Assembly (NCBI RefSeq): GCF_001854605.1
Contig: NZ_MKJU01000025.1
Coordinates: 496,378 to 560,377 of the forward strand
Source: Pseudoalteromonas amylolytica
Lineage (GTDB): Bacteria; Pseudomonadota; Gammaproteobacteria; Enterobacterales; Alteromonadaceae
Length of the DNA: 64,000 nucleotides
Direction of reading: 5' to 3'
The position numbers were made by a program, and so were the translations under genes. The notes under the pieces are model-generated. The model saw nothing but the letters and a program-made list of their open reading frames with translations. It was not told the origin of the DNA and did no database searches. Positions 46,701 to 55,984 of the stretch are shown in pieces. The stretch's first letter is position 1. The number at the start of each line of letters is the position of its first letter.

Positions 46701-47044
46701 GCAGCGCCTTTTTGACCACGTTCTTCTTTATCAACTTGAACAATTACTTCCTGGCCTTCTTTGATCACATCCTTAATATTTGGACGGCCATTGAAGGTGT
46801 AACCACTCGGGAAGTATGTTTTAGCAATTTCTTTAAGAGGAAGGAAACCGTGGCGCTCGGCACCATAATCAACGAAGGCGGCTTCTAAAGAGGGTTCGAT
46901 GCGGGTAATTTTACCCTTGTATATATTGGCTTTTTTCTGTTCGTGACCTGGGCTTTCGATATCAAGATCGTATAGCCTTTGGCCGTCAACCAGTGCTACG
47001 CGCATTTCTTCTTGCTGCGTGGCATTGATCAGCATACGTTTCAT
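43709..47044 (-). CDS. rne: Ribonuclease E
   Basis: 1111 residues. The catalytic half is complete: S1 domain ([10 protein letters not shown]), 5' sensor, DNase I-like part with [10 protein letters not shown] and L-I-V-I-D-F-I-D-M, and the Zn-link C-P-R-C-S-G-Q-G. After residue 540 comes an amphipathic [13 protein letters not shown] (about 572-584), the membrane-targeting helix, then Arg-rich RNA-binding tracts and a long acidic Val/Glu/Thr region. The S-S-P-M-T-K-A segment near the end is like the PNPase-binding site. Organises the RNA degradosome. Diverges from rluC as in E. coli. Confidence 0.97.
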   Translation of the reverse strand: MKRMLINATQQEEMRVALVDGQRLYDLDIESPGHEQKKANIYKGKITRIEPSLEAAFVDYGAERHGFLPLKEIAKTYFPSGYTFNGRPNIKDVIKEGQEVIVQVDKEERGQKGAALTTFISVAGSYLVLMPNNPRAGGISRRIEGDERIELKEALSRLELPKGMGLIVRTAGVGKSYEELEYDLKALLVHWQAIQEAANSGKAPFLIHQESNVIFRAIRDYLRRDIGEILIDKARVFEEAKAHIERFRPDFMNRVKLYQNDVPLFTHYQIESQIESAFQREVRLPSGGSIVIDPTEALTSIDINSSKATKGGDIEETALNTNLEAADEIARQLRLRDLGGLIVIDFIDMTPPRHQREVENRLKDAVRPDRARVQIGKISRFGLLEMSRQRLRPSLGEASQHSCPRCSGQGTIRSNESIALSILRLIEEEAIKDNTAQVNAQVPVTVGAFLLNEKRKSVHRIEKRHNCDVVIIPNQHMETPHYEVIRLRKDETSQAASYEQMTVPEPEVLEVSRAPSAVREEPVLKGVVMPTVPAPTPTAEKPAKAPVTKSEPGLLERIGNWLKGLFSSDTAPEKEVEQKKSSEQKPRRSNDNRRRGQNRRRNNAKKRDDQPQSGNTQQEAHSSDNRSSTDNREKGEGRNKRRRQNQRKRNNDTNKAETQSTTESQKTEVEAKETKVKPRRQRRNLRKKVRLDDQVDTSTTSKDDSTVAAQDVQAVENVPTQTAPSEVERTEEASMPEVATTSADNGAPQMVNDLDAPAVTSEPTEQAATPDEESKEEAPRTRSRRSPRHLRAAGQRRRKPEGDKEAEPAFIPVADQAAAEYEAQLKAQEQHPEVAMTAETEVEAQQQAAQDATNAEASNTTDEVASHDADSQEPKVVSDTVEVDVDTQTAESVTEAIDEEKAAAQVEPSTESVEVDAETNVEPSAEVDAETNVEPSAEVDAQVNVETTTETNTVEGDVDTSAETTLDAHTVTEAVETNVETQATELATDTAAEPQTQDVELDTTETVQAEAAIVNEERTKQSQHDTSQEKSRVRYTNTASSPMTKASSVDEAIEVITPSAMPHEAREVVANSGLSAGSKAPTGKASAAMASTMAFTTVSERTSEAQKSHAE
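44225..44296 (-). repeat. 36-bp exact tandem repeat in rne scaffold region
   Basis: Two copies of a 36-base unit (12 residues, with E-P-S-A-E-V-D-A-E) and a partial third. It lies in the disordered acidic C-terminal part, where length change is tolerated. Confidence 0.85.
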
Positions 47045-47552
47045 ATTGTTACTCTACTTTCAAATTTAGTCGAGCCTGACTGTCTCAGCGGGAGCCAATT
47101 TAGTGTTCTATTGGTTTTAATGCAGTCTCACGACTGGGGAAAATAAGAACATTTCACAGTAACCTGCCTTGCAATACCAGATTTGGATTTGGCCAAACTC
47201 TGCTGTGTATTGGGCGATGCATTTGCATTTGGTTTTCGCACGGGCTAAATGGCTCGGCGTTGCTAACTATCAGACAAATATATTTATTTCTTGCTTTTTC
47301 TGTTTTTTAATCGTGCTTAATCTCACTTACGATCTATTACGCGCACCGTAAGGGGTTAAACGCACGTGTTTTTTCGGGTGTGACAAAAGCTTTGGAAATC
47401 CCAGCTTCAATCTGTATGATCTGACACCCATGATGTGCTTCACGATTAGTATTTTGCGATTAAAAAAGCGGTTTCGCAAAATTGCGAGCCGATTATCCCA
47501 CTAATACCCTCGTGATAGCAACTAAATTATTACTCAAATCAGTGATTAGGCA
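47045..47552. promoter_or_regulatory. rne/rluC divergent leader region
   Basis: 508 bases without a credible gene. On the rne side, 80-90 bases before its ATG, lies a hairpin CAGTC-GTGA-GACTG (47123-47136, minus strand) with a GNRA-like loop, and a second weak one at 47095-47114. E. coli rne has a long structured leader used for autoregulation, and this may be its counterpart. On the rluC side an inverted repeat TTTTGCGA/TCGCAAAA lies at 47452-47481. No firm promoter boxes. Confidence 0.45.
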
Positions 47553-48506
47553 ATGTCAGAAAAGTCCGGTTTAAAAGTTAGCTTCGTTACCATTACCGAA
47601 GATCAAGAGGGTCAAAGGATTGATAACTTTTTGGTTACCCATTTAAAAGGGGTGCCAAAGAGTGCGGTGTATAAAATTTTGCGCAAAGGCGAAGTACGAG
47701 TAAATAAAAAACGCGTCAAACCGGTGTACCGCCTGCAAATTGATGATCTGGTACGTATTCCGCCAATTAAAACCGCCGAACGCGAAGAGTTTGTGCCACG
47801 TAACTTAGATAAAATATCAGCGTTGGAAGATGCTATCATCTTTGAAGATAAATATCTGATAGTTATAAATAAACCGTCTGGAATGGCGGTGCATGGTGGG
47901 AGTGGCCTAAGTTACGGTTTAATAGAAGCATTGCGCGTGCTCAGGCCAGATGAAAAAAGTCTGGAATTAGTTCACCGTTTGGACAGAGATACGTCAGGCT
48001 GTTTATTAATTTCAAAACGTCGTTCCATATTAAAGGGACTTCACGAGCAGTTGCGTGAAAAAACTATGGAAAAAAACTACTGGGCATTGGTTTGTGGCGA
48101 ATGGGCTGCCAAGGTCAAAAATGTTACCGAGCCGCTACGTAAAAATACATTACAATCAGGCGAGCGGGTGGTGCGTGTGGATGAAGAGCAAGGTAAACCT
48201 TCTCACACACGTTTTAGAGTGTTAGAACGTTTCAATGGCTGTACTTTAGTACAGGCGTCACCTGTAACGGGGCGTACACATCAGATCCGTGTTCATACTC
48301 AGTGCAAAGGTCACCCAATCGCGTGTGATGACAAGTATGGTGATCAGGTGTTTGATGCAAAAATGCGAGAGCGTGGCTTAAACAGATTGTTTCTTCATGC
48401 CCAAGATTTACGCTTTTTACATCCTAAAACAGAAACTACAGTTCACGTTGAAGCGCCACTGGACAAGGCGCTAACGAATTGTTTGAAGACCCTAAAGGAA
48501 GAGTAA
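47553..48506 (+). CDS. rluC: 23S rRNA pseudouridine synthase C
   Basis: 317 residues. N-terminal S4 domain (R-I-D-N-F-L near 22, I-L-R-K-G-E-V-R-V-N), then the catalytic H-R-L-D-R-D-T-S-G motif near residue 145 and G-R-T-H-Q-I-R-V-H near 245. Makes pseudouridines 955, 2504 and 2580 in E. coli. Divergent to rne, its usual neighbour; the HAD gene starts one base after its stop. Confidence 0.95.
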   Translation: MSEKSGLKVSFVTITEDQEGQRIDNFLVTHLKGVPKSAVYKILRKGEVRVNKKRVKPVYRLQIDDLVRIPPIKTAEREEFVPRNLDKISALEDAIIFEDKYLIVINKPSGMAVHGGSGLSYGLIEALRVLRPDEKSLELVHRLDRDTSGCLLISKRRSILKGLHEQLREKTMEKNYWALVCGEWAAKVKNVTEPLRKNTLQSGERVVRVDEEQGKPSHTRFRVLERFNGCTLVQASPVTGRTHQIRVHTQCKGHPIACDDKYGDQVFDAKMRERGLNRLFLHAQDLRFLHPKTETTVHVEAPLDKALTNCLKTLKEE

Positions 48507-49178
48507 ATGCAATATAAGTTAGTTATTTTCGATTGGGATGGAACGGTAATGGATTCCGTGCCAAAAATCGTCAACACGTTGAAGCTCGCAGCAAAGAGCG
48601 TGGGTGTTGCTATACCCAGTGATGAAAGGGCCGCAGCAATTATTGGTTTATCACTAGATAAGGCTGTAGCCACACTATTTCCGCACGAGCAAGCGCATTG
48701 GCCAGCGCTTGCTCAAGCTTATCAACACCAGTACAAACATGGCGATAATACCGATACACCACTGTTTGAAGGCGCTGAAGAATATATTCGCAGTTTAAAA
48801 GCGCAAGGCGTGTTACTGGCAGTTGCGACGGGAAAAGGCCGCTCTGGACTTGAGAATATGCTCTCAAAATCAGGATTAGGCGACTGCTTTGTAACAACCC
48901 GTACCGCGGATGATGCTAAATCTAAGCCAGACCCCGATATGATCCTGCAAATCTTAGCTGAGCTGGATATTGAGCCAGAAGATGCACTTATGATAGGTGA
49001 CTCTTTACTCGATATGAAGATGGCTCAAAACAGTGGCATTGATGCCATTGCAATGAGTTGTGGTGCAGCCAGTGTGGAGCAACTTGAACAAAGCTGTGCA
49101 CTGGCTATTTGTGAAGGCTATGCTCAGTTAGCAATGAGGCTGCAAGCTCAAAACGTCGAAGCCGCGCTCTGCGAGTAA
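48507..49178 (+). CDS. HAD-superfamily phosphatase
   Basis: 223 residues. Motif I D-W-D-G-T-V-M-D-S near residues 9-17, motif II V-A-T-G-K near 109, motif III/IV K-P-D-P-D-M and M-I-G-D-S-L-L-D-M-K near 155-180. Cap of the phosphoglycolate phosphatase kind. Substrate unknown. Adjoins rluC without a gap and overlaps the convergent maf gene by 51 bases. Confidence 0.88.
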   Translation: MQYKLVIFDWDGTVMDSVPKIVNTLKLAAKSVGVAIPSDERAAAIIGLSLDKAVATLFPHEQAHWPALAQAYQHQYKHGDNTDTPLFEGAEEYIRSLKAQGVLLAVATGKGRSGLENMLSKSGLGDCFVTTRTADDAKSKPDPDMILQILAELDIEPEDALMIGDSLLDMKMAQNSGIDAIAMSCGAASVEQLEQSCALAICEGYAQLAMRLQAQNVEAALCE

Positions 49179-49727
49179 CTGGTTAAGACGAATTAAAGGG
49201 AGACCGACTAAGCTATTGGGGTCGTCTCCTTCAAGCTTTTCAAATAAGCAGATCCCTAATCCTTCACTCTTAAAACTTCCAGCACATTGATAGGGTTGCT
49301 CTGCGTCGCAATATGCTGAAACTTGCGCTTCAGTAAGCTCTTTGAAGTGCACATGAAAGGGCTCTAGGATGGTTGTTGCAGTATCTGACTCAATGTCATA
49401 CAAGCACAGACCCGTTAAAAATGTAACTTTGTTGCCACTAAAACGACACAATTGTTTGATAGCGTTTTCTTTATTGTGCGGTTTACCCAAGATGCTGGTT
49501 TTGTGGAGTGCTACTTGATCAGATCCAATGACTAGGCCTTTTGCAAAATGCTGTTGGGCACTTTTAGCTTTTAGCTCACTGAGTCGCAGCACTAACTGCT
49601 CCGCTGACTCACCCTCAAGTGGTGACTCATCAATGTTGGGTGAAAAGCAATCAAAAGGTAAGTTGAATTTTTTTAAAATCGACTGCCTAAATGGAGAACT
49701 TGAAGCTAGAATAAGGGGTATTTTCAT
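49128..49727 (-). CDS. yceF: Maf family nucleotide pyrophosphatase (YceF type)
   Basis: 199 residues. L-I-L-A-S-S-S-P-F-R near the N-terminus, G-S-D-Q-V-A near residue 68, and K-S-E-G-L-G-I near 155. The Q in G-S-D-Q-V is typical of the YceF branch, which acts on m7GTP, rather than of dTTP/UTP-type Maf (G-A-D-T). It is convergent with the HAD gene, with a 51-base 3' overlap, and diverges from yceD, as in E. coli. Confidence 0.92.
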   Translation of the reverse strand: MKIPLILASSSPFRQSILKKFNLPFDCFSPNIDESPLEGESAEQLVLRLSELKAKSAQQHFAKGLVIGSDQVALHKTSILGKPHNKENAIKQLCRFSGNKVTFLTGLCLYDIESDTATTILEPFHVHFKELTEAQVSAYCDAEQPYQCAGSFKSEGLGICLFEKLEGDDPNSLVGLPLIRLNQLLAERGFDVLSLQPHC

Positions 49728-49808
49728 AAATACTCACGGGTCAATTTAACAATGCCGGTAGGATAGGGCGCAATAACGCGAAAAACAAAGGAAAGTTTGA
49801 TTTTTATT

Positions 49809-49837
49809 TTGACTAAGCCACTAACTATCTATATGAT
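49809..49837 (+). promoter_or_regulatory. Sigma70 promoter before yceD
   Basis: TTGACT (49809) and TATGAT (49832) with a 17-base spacer. The expected start of transcription is near 49844, only about 2-4 bases before the yceD ATG at 49847. Confidence 0.7.
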
Positions 49838-49846
49838 GCAGCCCCT

Positions 49847-50371
49847 ATGCAAAAGGTGAAAATTCCCATCACCCTTGATCCTTGTAGAGCCGCTCAGCGC
49901 CGTTTAAGTTATGACGGAGTTGTTCAGCTTGAAGAACTTTCTCGTCTAGAGCAAGTTGTACAAGATCAATCAGGTGAAATAGCGGTAAACATTCATTGCA
50001 AAAATGATGAGCAAGGGTTAGTTGTTGTTAGCGGAACTATTCGCGCACACCTTACTGTTATTTGTCAGCGATGTAATGATGAATTAGGGTTGGATTTGGT
50101 ACAAGACTTTGCTTATTCTCCTGTTGGATTAGGTTCAGAGTCGGATGATCTTCCCGAATGCTACGATGTGGTGGAACTAAATGAAGAAGGTGAAATCAAT
50201 CTTCGTCAACTTATAGAAGACGAATTGATTTTAGCAATTCCAATTGTTCCTATGCACAACGAAGCATCATGCGCCTATTCTGACGAGCCTGCCAGCTTCG
50301 GAGAAATAGAATCGCAAGAGAGCAAACCAAATCCATTTGAAATTTTAAAACAACTTAAGAAAGATTCTTAG
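49847..50371 (+). CDS. yceD: YceD (DUF177), 23S rRNA accumulation protein
   Basis: 174 residues. The start [12 protein letters not shown] matches the E. coli protein, so the start codon is firm even though no ribosome-binding site is found. C-Q-R-C near residue 74 and a [11 protein letters not shown] segment near 123 are family marks. Needed for normal 23S rRNA levels and linked to rpmF in most bacteria. The near-leaderless placement of the promoter is unusual. Confidence 0.93.
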   Translation: MQKVKIPITLDPCRAAQRRLSYDGVVQLEELSRLEQVVQDQSGEIAVNIHCKNDEQGLVVVSGTIRAHLTVICQRCNDELGLDLVQDFAYSPVGLGSESDDLPECYDVVELNEEGEINLRQLIEDELILAIPIVPMHNEASCAYSDEPASFGEIESQESKPNPFEILKQLKKDS

Positions 50372-50381
50372 GAGAAGGCTA

Positions 50382-50552
50382 ATGGCAGTACAAAAAAGCA
50401 AAAAGTCTCGCGCACGTCGTGGCATGCGTCGTTCACACGATGCTATCAGTGGACCAGCTTTAACTGTAGATCAAGTTTCAGGTGAGACTCACCGTCGTCA
50501 CCACGTGACTGCAGATGGTTACTACAAAGGCGTTAAAGTAATTTCTAACTAA
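50382..50552 (+). CDS. rpmF: 50S ribosomal protein L32
   Basis: 56 residues, start ATG at 50382 with AGGAGAAG upstream. Starts [10 protein letters not shown] and has the R-R-G-M-R-R-S-H and [11 protein letters not shown] marks. Four-Cys zinc-type ends are absent, as is usual in this group of gammaproteobacteria. Between yceD and plsX, the conserved order. Confidence 0.97.
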   Translation: MAVQKSKKSRARRGMRRSHDAISGPALTVDQVSGETHRRHHVTADGYYKGVKVISN

Positions 50553-50563
50553 GAGATTGCTTT

Positions 50564-51616
50564 ATGCTGACTCATCTAACCATAGCGTTAGATATGATGG
50601 GGGGCGATTACGGCCCCCGTTCATCTATCCCTGCAGCAGTCAATGCTGTTAATAAGCACCCCAACTTAACGCTACTGCTTTGTGGTAACGAAGTCGTTAT
50701 CAGTGATGGTTTAAGTAAGCTCGACTCGCTCAATCACCCCCGTTTGATCATCAAACATTGTCCAGAAGTGGTCACCAATAGCTGTGAACCTGCTTTAGCT
50801 TTGCGAAATAAAAAAGCGTCTTCCATGCGCATTGCCTTGGATCTTGTTAAAGAAGGCCAAGCACAAGCTTGTGTAAGCTCAGGTAATACTGGCGCGCTAT
50901 TTTTTATGGCACATTATGTATTAAAAATGTTGCCTGGCATTAAGCGTCCAGCGTTAATCTCTTCCGTACCAACAGAAAAGAAGCAACCAGTATACTTACT
51001 AGACCTTGGTGCGAACGTTCACTGCGATGCTGAAACGTTATTTCAATTTGGAATTATGGGGTCCATCGTAGCGGGTCAGGCACTCTCTATTGAACGTCCT
51101 AAAGTTTGTTTGCTCAATATCGGCTCAGAAGATATCAAGGGCCATGAGGGCATTAAGCAAGCAGCAAAATTGATGAAAAGCACTGAACATATTAATTATC
51201 AAGGCTATTGCGAGGGCAGTGACATGTTTTCTGGCAAAGCGGATGTGATTGTATGTGAGGGGTTTGTTGGCAATGTAGCGTTAAAAACCTGCGAGGGGAT
51301 TGCCAAACTTATTATGCATAAGTTTACAAAAGCGCTTAAAAAGCACGTTTTGTACCGAATATTAGCTTTAGCTTTACGCCCAGTTATAAAAAAACTATAT
51401 AAAAGGGTGAACCCCGACCAGTATAACGGCGCAAGTCTGGTAGGATTGCGGGGTATTGTAGTGAAAAGTCATGGAAATGCCTCGAATAAAGCATTTCTTG
51501 CTGCGATTGAGGAAGCCGCCAGAGAAGTAGAACGCCGCATTCCAGAAAAGATTCAAGCAACTTTTGCGCAGATAGCAGCAAAATCAGAACATCCGCCATC
51601 GTCATTCGGCAAATAA
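50564..51616 (+). CDS. plsX: Phosphate acyltransferase PlsX
   Basis: 350 residues. [11 protein letters not shown] near the N-terminus, S-S-G-N-T-G-A-L near residue 105 and [11 protein letters not shown] near 230 are family motifs. Makes acyl phosphate from acyl-ACP for phospholipid start. Eleven bases after rpmF. Confidence 0.96.
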   Translation: MLTHLTIALDMMGGDYGPRSSIPAAVNAVNKHPNLTLLLCGNEVVISDGLSKLDSLNHPRLIIKHCPEVVTNSCEPALALRNKKASSMRIALDLVKEGQAQACVSSGNTGALFFMAHYVLKMLPGIKRPALISSVPTEKKQPVYLLDLGANVHCDAETLFQFGIMGSIVAGQALSIERPKVCLLNIGSEDIKGHEGIKQAAKLMKSTEHINYQGYCEGSDMFSGKADVIVCEGFVGNVALKTCEGIAKLIMHKFTKALKKHVLYRILALALRPVIKKLYKRVNPDQYNGASLVGLRGIVVKSHGNASNKAFLAAIEEAAREVERRIPEKIQATFAQIAAKSEHPPSSFGK

Positions 51617-51671
51617 CAGTTTTGTCGTAACCGAATTTACGTGGCGTAATAATTATCTAGAAGAGCACAAT

Positions 51672-52598
51672 ATGTCACAAAAAATTGCACTTTTGTTTCC
51701 AGGCCAAGGCTCACAAGCCGTTGGCATGTTGTCAGAATTATTAGAGTCCTCAGAAATCGTAAAACAGACATTCGCTGAGGCTTCAGAAGCATTAGGCTAT
51801 GACCTCGCTGCATTGGTATCCAATGGTCCAGAGGAAGAGCTAAACCAAACCCACCGTACACAACCTGCGTTATTAACCGCAAGTGTGGCTATTTATCGCC
51901 ATTGGTTAAGTGAAAACCAAGAGCAAGAAGTAGTTATGGCAGGCCACAGTCTAGGTGAATACTCAGCTTTAGTATGTGCGGGTGTCGTGTCTCTTGCCAA
52001 AGCCGTGAAGCTGGTTGAGAATCGTGGCTTGTACATGCAAGAAGCTGTGCCTGCAGGGGTTGGCTCAATGGCGGCGATTATCGGCCTAGATGATGCTGCG
52101 ATCGAGGCCGTTTGCGGTGAAGTCGCTGGCGAACAAATTGTTTCACCAGTTAATTATAATTCTCCTGGCCAAGTTGTGATTGCGGGCCACAAAGAAGCCG
52201 TTGAGCGCGCCTCGCAAGCGTGTAAAGAAGCTGGCGCTAAACGTGCAATGCCACTTGCTGTTAGCGTGCCTTCTCACTGTGAATTGATGAAGCCAGCTGC
52301 ACAAAAGCTAGCAGCTGATTTGGCTGGTTTAAACTTTGCAAAAGCTAAATTCGACGTGATCAACAATGTAGACGTGGCTGTTGCTACAACTGAACAAGAA
52401 GTTAAAGATGCACTTGTGCGTCAGTTATACAGCCCTGTACGTTGGACCGAAACTGTACAACTACTAGCAAAGCAAGGCATCACTCAGGCTTACGAGTTTG
52501 GACCAGGAAAAGTGTTAGCTGGATTAGCAAAACGTATTGATAAATCTGTTGCATGCAGTGCCGTGAACGACATTGCCTCTATATCTGCAGCAAAATAA
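51672..52598 (+). CDS. fabD: Malonyl-CoA:ACP transacylase
   Basis: 308 residues. F-P-G-Q-G-S-Q near residue 9, the nucleophile Ser in G-H-S-L-G-E-Y near residue 92, and catalytic His in P-S-H-C-E-L-M near 200. Loads malonyl groups on ACP. It follows plsX with no fabH between. Confidence 0.96.
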   Translation: MSQKIALLFPGQGSQAVGMLSELLESSEIVKQTFAEASEALGYDLAALVSNGPEEELNQTHRTQPALLTASVAIYRHWLSENQEQEVVMAGHSLGEYSALVCAGVVSLAKAVKLVENRGLYMQEAVPAGVGSMAAIIGLDDAAIEAVCGEVAGEQIVSPVNYNSPGQVVIAGHKEAVERASQACKEAGAKRAMPLAVSVPSHCELMKPAAQKLAADLAGLNFAKAKFDVINNVDVAVATTEQEVKDALVRQLYSPVRWTETVQLLAKQGITQAYEFGPGKVLAGLAKRIDKSVACSAVNDIASISAAK

Positions 52599-52616
52599 TT
52601 AGAGAAGACGAATACC

Positions 52617-53363
52617 ATGAGTAAACTATTTTCATTAGAAGGAAAGGTCATTTTAGTGACTGGTGCGAGCCGAGGCATAGGCAAGGCTGTTGCGCAAGCT
52701 TTGGTTGCACAAGGTGCTAAGGTGGCAGGTACAGCAACAAGTGAGTCTGGTGCTGAAAAAATCAGTGATTATCTTGGCGCTAATGGTAAAGGCTATGCAC
52801 TGAATGTAACCGATGCAGACTCAATCGCGACGACGTTGGCCGCTATCAAAGCCGATTTAGGCGATGTTGATGTACTGGTTAACAATGCTGGGATCACTCG
52901 TGATAACTTATTGATGCGCATGAAAGACAGTGAGTGGGACGATATTATTGACACTAACCTCAGCTCTATCTATCGTTTGTCAAAGGCTGTATTACGCCCA
53001 ATGATGAAGAAAAAGTCTGGCCGTATCATCAATATTGGTTCGGTAGTGGGCACAATGGGTAATGCTGGACAAGCGAACTATGCAGCAGCGAAAGCGGGCG
53101 TAATTGGTTTTTCTAAGTCGCTAGCACGTGAAGTCGCTTCTCGTGGCATTACTGTTAATGTCATCGCACCTGGGTTTATTCAAACAGATATGACCAACGA
53201 GCTTACAGATGAGCAAAAAGCGGCAACGCTTGCAAACGTGCCGGCAGGACGTTTAGGTCAGCCAGAAGAAATTGCTGCAGCGGTTTGTTATTTGGCATCA
53301 GATGCTGCTGCATACGTATCTGGCGAAACATTGCACGTAAATGGCGCGATGTACATGGTATAA
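52617..53363 (+). CDS. fabG: 3-oxoacyl-ACP reductase
   Basis: 248 residues, SDR fold. T-G-A-S-R-G-I-G near residue 14 binds NADPH, N-N-A-G near 90, and the Ser/Tyr/Lys set (N-I-G-S-V-V-G, N-Y-A-A-A-K) near 140-160. First reduction of the fatty acid elongation cycle. 18 bases after fabD. Confidence 0.96.
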   Translation: MSKLFSLEGKVILVTGASRGIGKAVAQALVAQGAKVAGTATSESGAEKISDYLGANGKGYALNVTDADSIATTLAAIKADLGDVDVLVNNAGITRDNLLMRMKDSEWDDIIDTNLSSIYRLSKAVLRPMMKKKSGRIINIGSVVGTMGNAGQANYAAAKAGVIGFSKSLAREVASRGITVNVIAPGFIQTDMTNELTDEQKAATLANVPAGRLGQPEEIAAAVCYLASDAAAYVSGETLHVNGAMYMV

Positions 53364-53501
53364 ATTCGGTACAGGTCACATGTCAGTTTAATTTTTTGTG
53401 ATCTTGCTGCAAACATACTTGAAATTGCTATTAAAATGAGCGATAAAAGTAGAAAATATTAGCTAAGAGGTTTGACCAGACAAAAAATTCTGAGCAAATC
53501 C

Positions 53502-53530
53502 TTGAATCACAGTATTATGCGCCGTAAACT
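53502..53530 (+). promoter_or_regulatory. Possible acpP promoter
   Basis: TTGAAT (53502) and TAAACT (53525) with a 17-base spacer, giving a start near 53537 and a leader of about 44 bases with AAAGGAAAG before the ATG. acpP often has its own strong promoter in the fabG-acpP gap. Confidence 0.5.
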
Positions 53531-53580
53531 ACGCCGCAATCTGAAAATAACGCAAATGCGTTTTAATAAAGGAAAGAAGA

Positions 53581-53817
53581 ATGAGCGATATTCAAGAACG
53601 CGTAAAAAAAATCATTATCGAGCAACTAGGTGTTAAAGAAGAAGAAGTGAAATCAGAAGCGTCTTTCGTTGATGATTTAGGTGCTGACTCTCTAGATACT
53701 GTTGAACTTGTAATGGCTCTTGAAGAAGAGTTCGATACTGAGATCCCTGATGAAGAAGCAGAGAAAATCACTACTGTTCAAGCAGCGATCGATTACGTTA
53801 CTGCTCACGCTGAGTAA
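53581..53817 (+). CDS. acpP: Acyl carrier protein
   Basis: 78 residues. The phosphopantetheine Ser is residue 37 in G-A-D-S-L-D-T. Highly acidic, with the usual four-helix sequence. Carries acyl chains for the neighbouring Fab enzymes. Followed by a strong terminator. Confidence 0.98.
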   Translation: MSDIQERVKKIIIEQLGVKEEEVKSEASFVDDLGADSLDTVELVMALEEEFDTEIPDEEAEKITTVQAAIDYVTAHAE

Positions 53818-53830
53818 TTAGCGAACACTC

Positions 53831-53860
53831 AGGGCAGCATTCGCTGCCCTTAGTTTTTTT
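53831..53860 (+). terminator. Intrinsic terminator after acpP
   Basis: Stem AGGGCAGC/GCTGCCCT, loop ATTC, then TAG and seven T. Confidence 0.9.
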
Positions 53861-53901
53861 ATTCCCCTCATAAAATAATAATCCCTTTTTTGGAGGAAAC
53901 C

Positions 53902-55140
53902 GTGGCTAAACGTCGAGTCGTAGTAACTGGCTTGGGTATGTTGACGCCGCTGGGTAACGATGTAGCGTCAACCTGGCAGGGCTTATTAGATGGCCGTAGC
54001 GGCATCGAAAACATCACTCACTTTGATACATCATCTTTCGGAACCAAATTTGCGGGCCTAGTCAACGACTTTGATGCAACCCTGTATATGCCTAAAAAAG
54101 AAACCAAAAAAATGGATTTGTTTATCCAGTATGGTATCGCGGCGGGTGTGCAAGCAATTCAAGACTCAGGCTTAGAAGTGACTGATGACAATGCCCATCG
54201 CATCGGCGTAGCCGTAGGCTCTGGGATTGGTGGTTTAACACTGATTGAAGAAAACCACGTTAAGCTGTTAAACAGTGGTCCACGAAAATTATCACCATTT
54301 TATGTGCCGTCGACCATTATCAATATGATTTCTGGTCATCTTTCAATTATGCACAATTTGCGTGGCCCAAATATTTCAATCGTTACGGCGTGCACAACGG
54401 GTTTGCATAACATTGGTCATGCTGCGCGTATGATAGCGTATGGCGATGCTGATGCTATGGTAGCTGGTGGCGCTGAGAAAGCATCTACACCGATAGGTAT
54501 GGGTGGGTTCTGTGCGGCTCGCGCCTTGTCATCTCGCAATGACGATCCGCAAGCAGCCTCTCGTCCTTGGGATAGAGACCGTGATGGTTTTGTGCTGGCG
54601 GATGGTGCTGGTGTGATGGTACTTGAAGAGTACGAACACGCAAAAGCGCGCGGTGCAAAAATCTACGCAGAGCTGGTAGGCTTTGGTATGAGTGGTGATG
54701 CTTACCATATGACTTCTCCACCGGAGGACGGATCGGGCGCGGCGCTTGCGATGCAAAATGCCTTAAATGATGCGGGTATTAATGCCCAACAAGTTGGCTA
54801 TATTAATGCCCACGGTACGTCTACACATGCGGGTGACAAAGCTGAAACGCAAGCAGTGAAATCGGTGTTTGGTGATGCTGCGCAACAAGTTATGGTGAGT
54901 TCATCTAAGTCTATGATGGGACACTTACTCGGAGCTGCGGGTTCGGTTGAGTCTATTATTACAGCCTTATCACTTGTGAATCAGCAAGTCACGCCTACCA
55001 TTAATTTGGATAATCCAGATGAAGGGTGTGATTTAGATTATGTACCTCACACAGCACGAGACGCAAAGCTTGAATATGCACTTTGTAACTCGTTTGGTTT
55101 TGGTGGAACCAATGGCTCGTTGCTATTTAAAAAGGTATAA
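53902..55140 (+). CDS. fabF: 3-oxoacyl-ACP synthase II
   Basis: 412 residues from the GTG at 53902, chosen because GGAGGA lies 5 bases upstream and the family starts with [10 protein letters not shown]; the TTG at 53890 would include the ribosome-binding site. Cys in T-A-C-T-T-G near 163, His in N-A-H-G-T-S-T near 303 and G-H-L-L-G-A-A-G near 340 form the active site. Extends acyl chains; FabF also controls membrane fluidity in the cold. Confidence 0.96.
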   Translation: MAKRRVVVTGLGMLTPLGNDVASTWQGLLDGRSGIENITHFDTSSFGTKFAGLVNDFDATLYMPKKETKKMDLFIQYGIAAGVQAIQDSGLEVTDDNAHRIGVAVGSGIGGLTLIEENHVKLLNSGPRKLSPFYVPSTIINMISGHLSIMHNLRGPNISIVTACTTGLHNIGHAARMIAYGDADAMVAGGAEKASTPIGMGGFCAARALSSRNDDPQAASRPWDRDRDGFVLADGAGVMVLEEYEHAKARGAKIYAELVGFGMSGDAYHMTSPPEDGSGAALAMQNALNDAGINAQQVGYINAHGTSTHAGDKAETQAVKSVFGDAAQQVMVSSSKSMMGHLLGAAGSVESIITALSLVNQQVTPTINLDNPDEGCDLDYVPHTARDAKLEYALCNSFGFGGTNGSLLFKKV

Positions 55141-55162
55141 TGCCAAGTAGGCATCTAATAAA

Positions 55163-55187
55163 GAGCCTGGCTACGCCGGGCTTTTTT
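55163..55187 (+). terminator. Intrinsic terminator after fabF
   Basis: Stem AGCCTGGC/GCCGGGCT with a TAC loop and six T. pabC begins only 12 bases later. Confidence 0.85.
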
Positions 55188-55198
55188 GTGGGTAGGAT

Positions 55199-55984
55199 AT
55201 GGAAATAAAACAAGAAAAATCAATATCCAGTTACGATCGAGGGCTACTATACGGCGATGGCTTCTTTACCACAGCGCATGTTCAGCATGGCCAGATATTG
55301 TTGTGGGACTTGCATTTGCAGCGATTGCGAACCTGTCAACAACGGTTAGGTTTTTCACAACTAGACTGGCAAAGTCTAGATAAATACTGCAAGGATGTAT
55401 GTGCCAGCACCTCCCAAGGGGTACTTAAGATAGTAGTAACTCGCGGCGAAGGAGGAAGAGGATATTTACCACCAGAGCACGCAACACCCACGGTAATCGT
55501 TCAAACATCACCTTATCCGGCCCATTACCCAGCGTTGCACGATAGCGGTCTTCGTTTACAGTATGCACAAACCAAATTGGGTCATCAGCCGTTGCTTGCT
55601 GGACTAAAAACCTTAAATCGCTTGGAGCAAGTGCTCATCAAACAAGAAACGCAGCAATATGATTGTGATGATGTATTGGTGGAAGACATCAGTGGTAATG
55701 TTATTGAAGCGTCCGTTGGTAATTTAATTGCTATGAGGGGTGGTAAAGTGTATACGCCCACATTGCATAACTGTGGTATTTTAGGCGTATATTTGCAGCA
55801 TCTTGAACGAAATAACCATATTCAAAGGGTAGATATGAGCCGCAAAGATTTACAAGCAATGGATGCGCTGTTCGTGTGTAATAGTTTGATGGGGTGCATA
55901 TTTGTTCGTTCCTTGGGCGAGCAGTTATTTGATTTATCTCTTGCGCGTAAGCTCAAATCTCAATTAGAGTCTGGGGTGTTATGA
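55199..55984 (+). CDS. pabC: Aminodeoxychorismate lyase
   Basis: 261 residues. PLP fold IV enzyme: S-I-S-S-Y-D-R-G-L-L-Y-G-D-G-F-F near the start, the lysine in L-K-T-L-N-R-L-E-Q near residue 140, and E-D-I-S-G-N-V-I-E-A-S. Makes p-aminobenzoate for folate. ATGA overlap with mltG. Confidence 0.93.
   Translation: MEIKQEKSISSYDRGLLYGDGFFTTAHVQHGQILLWDLHLQRLRTCQQRLGFSQLDWQSLDKYCKDVCASTSQGVLKIVVTRGEGGRGYLPPEHATPTVIVQTSPYPAHYPALHDSGLRLQYAQTKLGHQPLLAGLKTLNRLEQVLIKQETQQYDCDDVLVEDISGNVIEASVGNLIAMRGGKVYTPTLHNCGILGVYLQHLERNNHIQRVDMSRKDLQAMDALFVCNSLMGCIFVRSLGEQLFDLSLARKLKSQLESGVL

Noticed and set aside
47169..47351. 60-residue frame in the rne/rluC gap
   Set aside because: No ribosome-binding site, biased composition, and lies in the expected rne leader.
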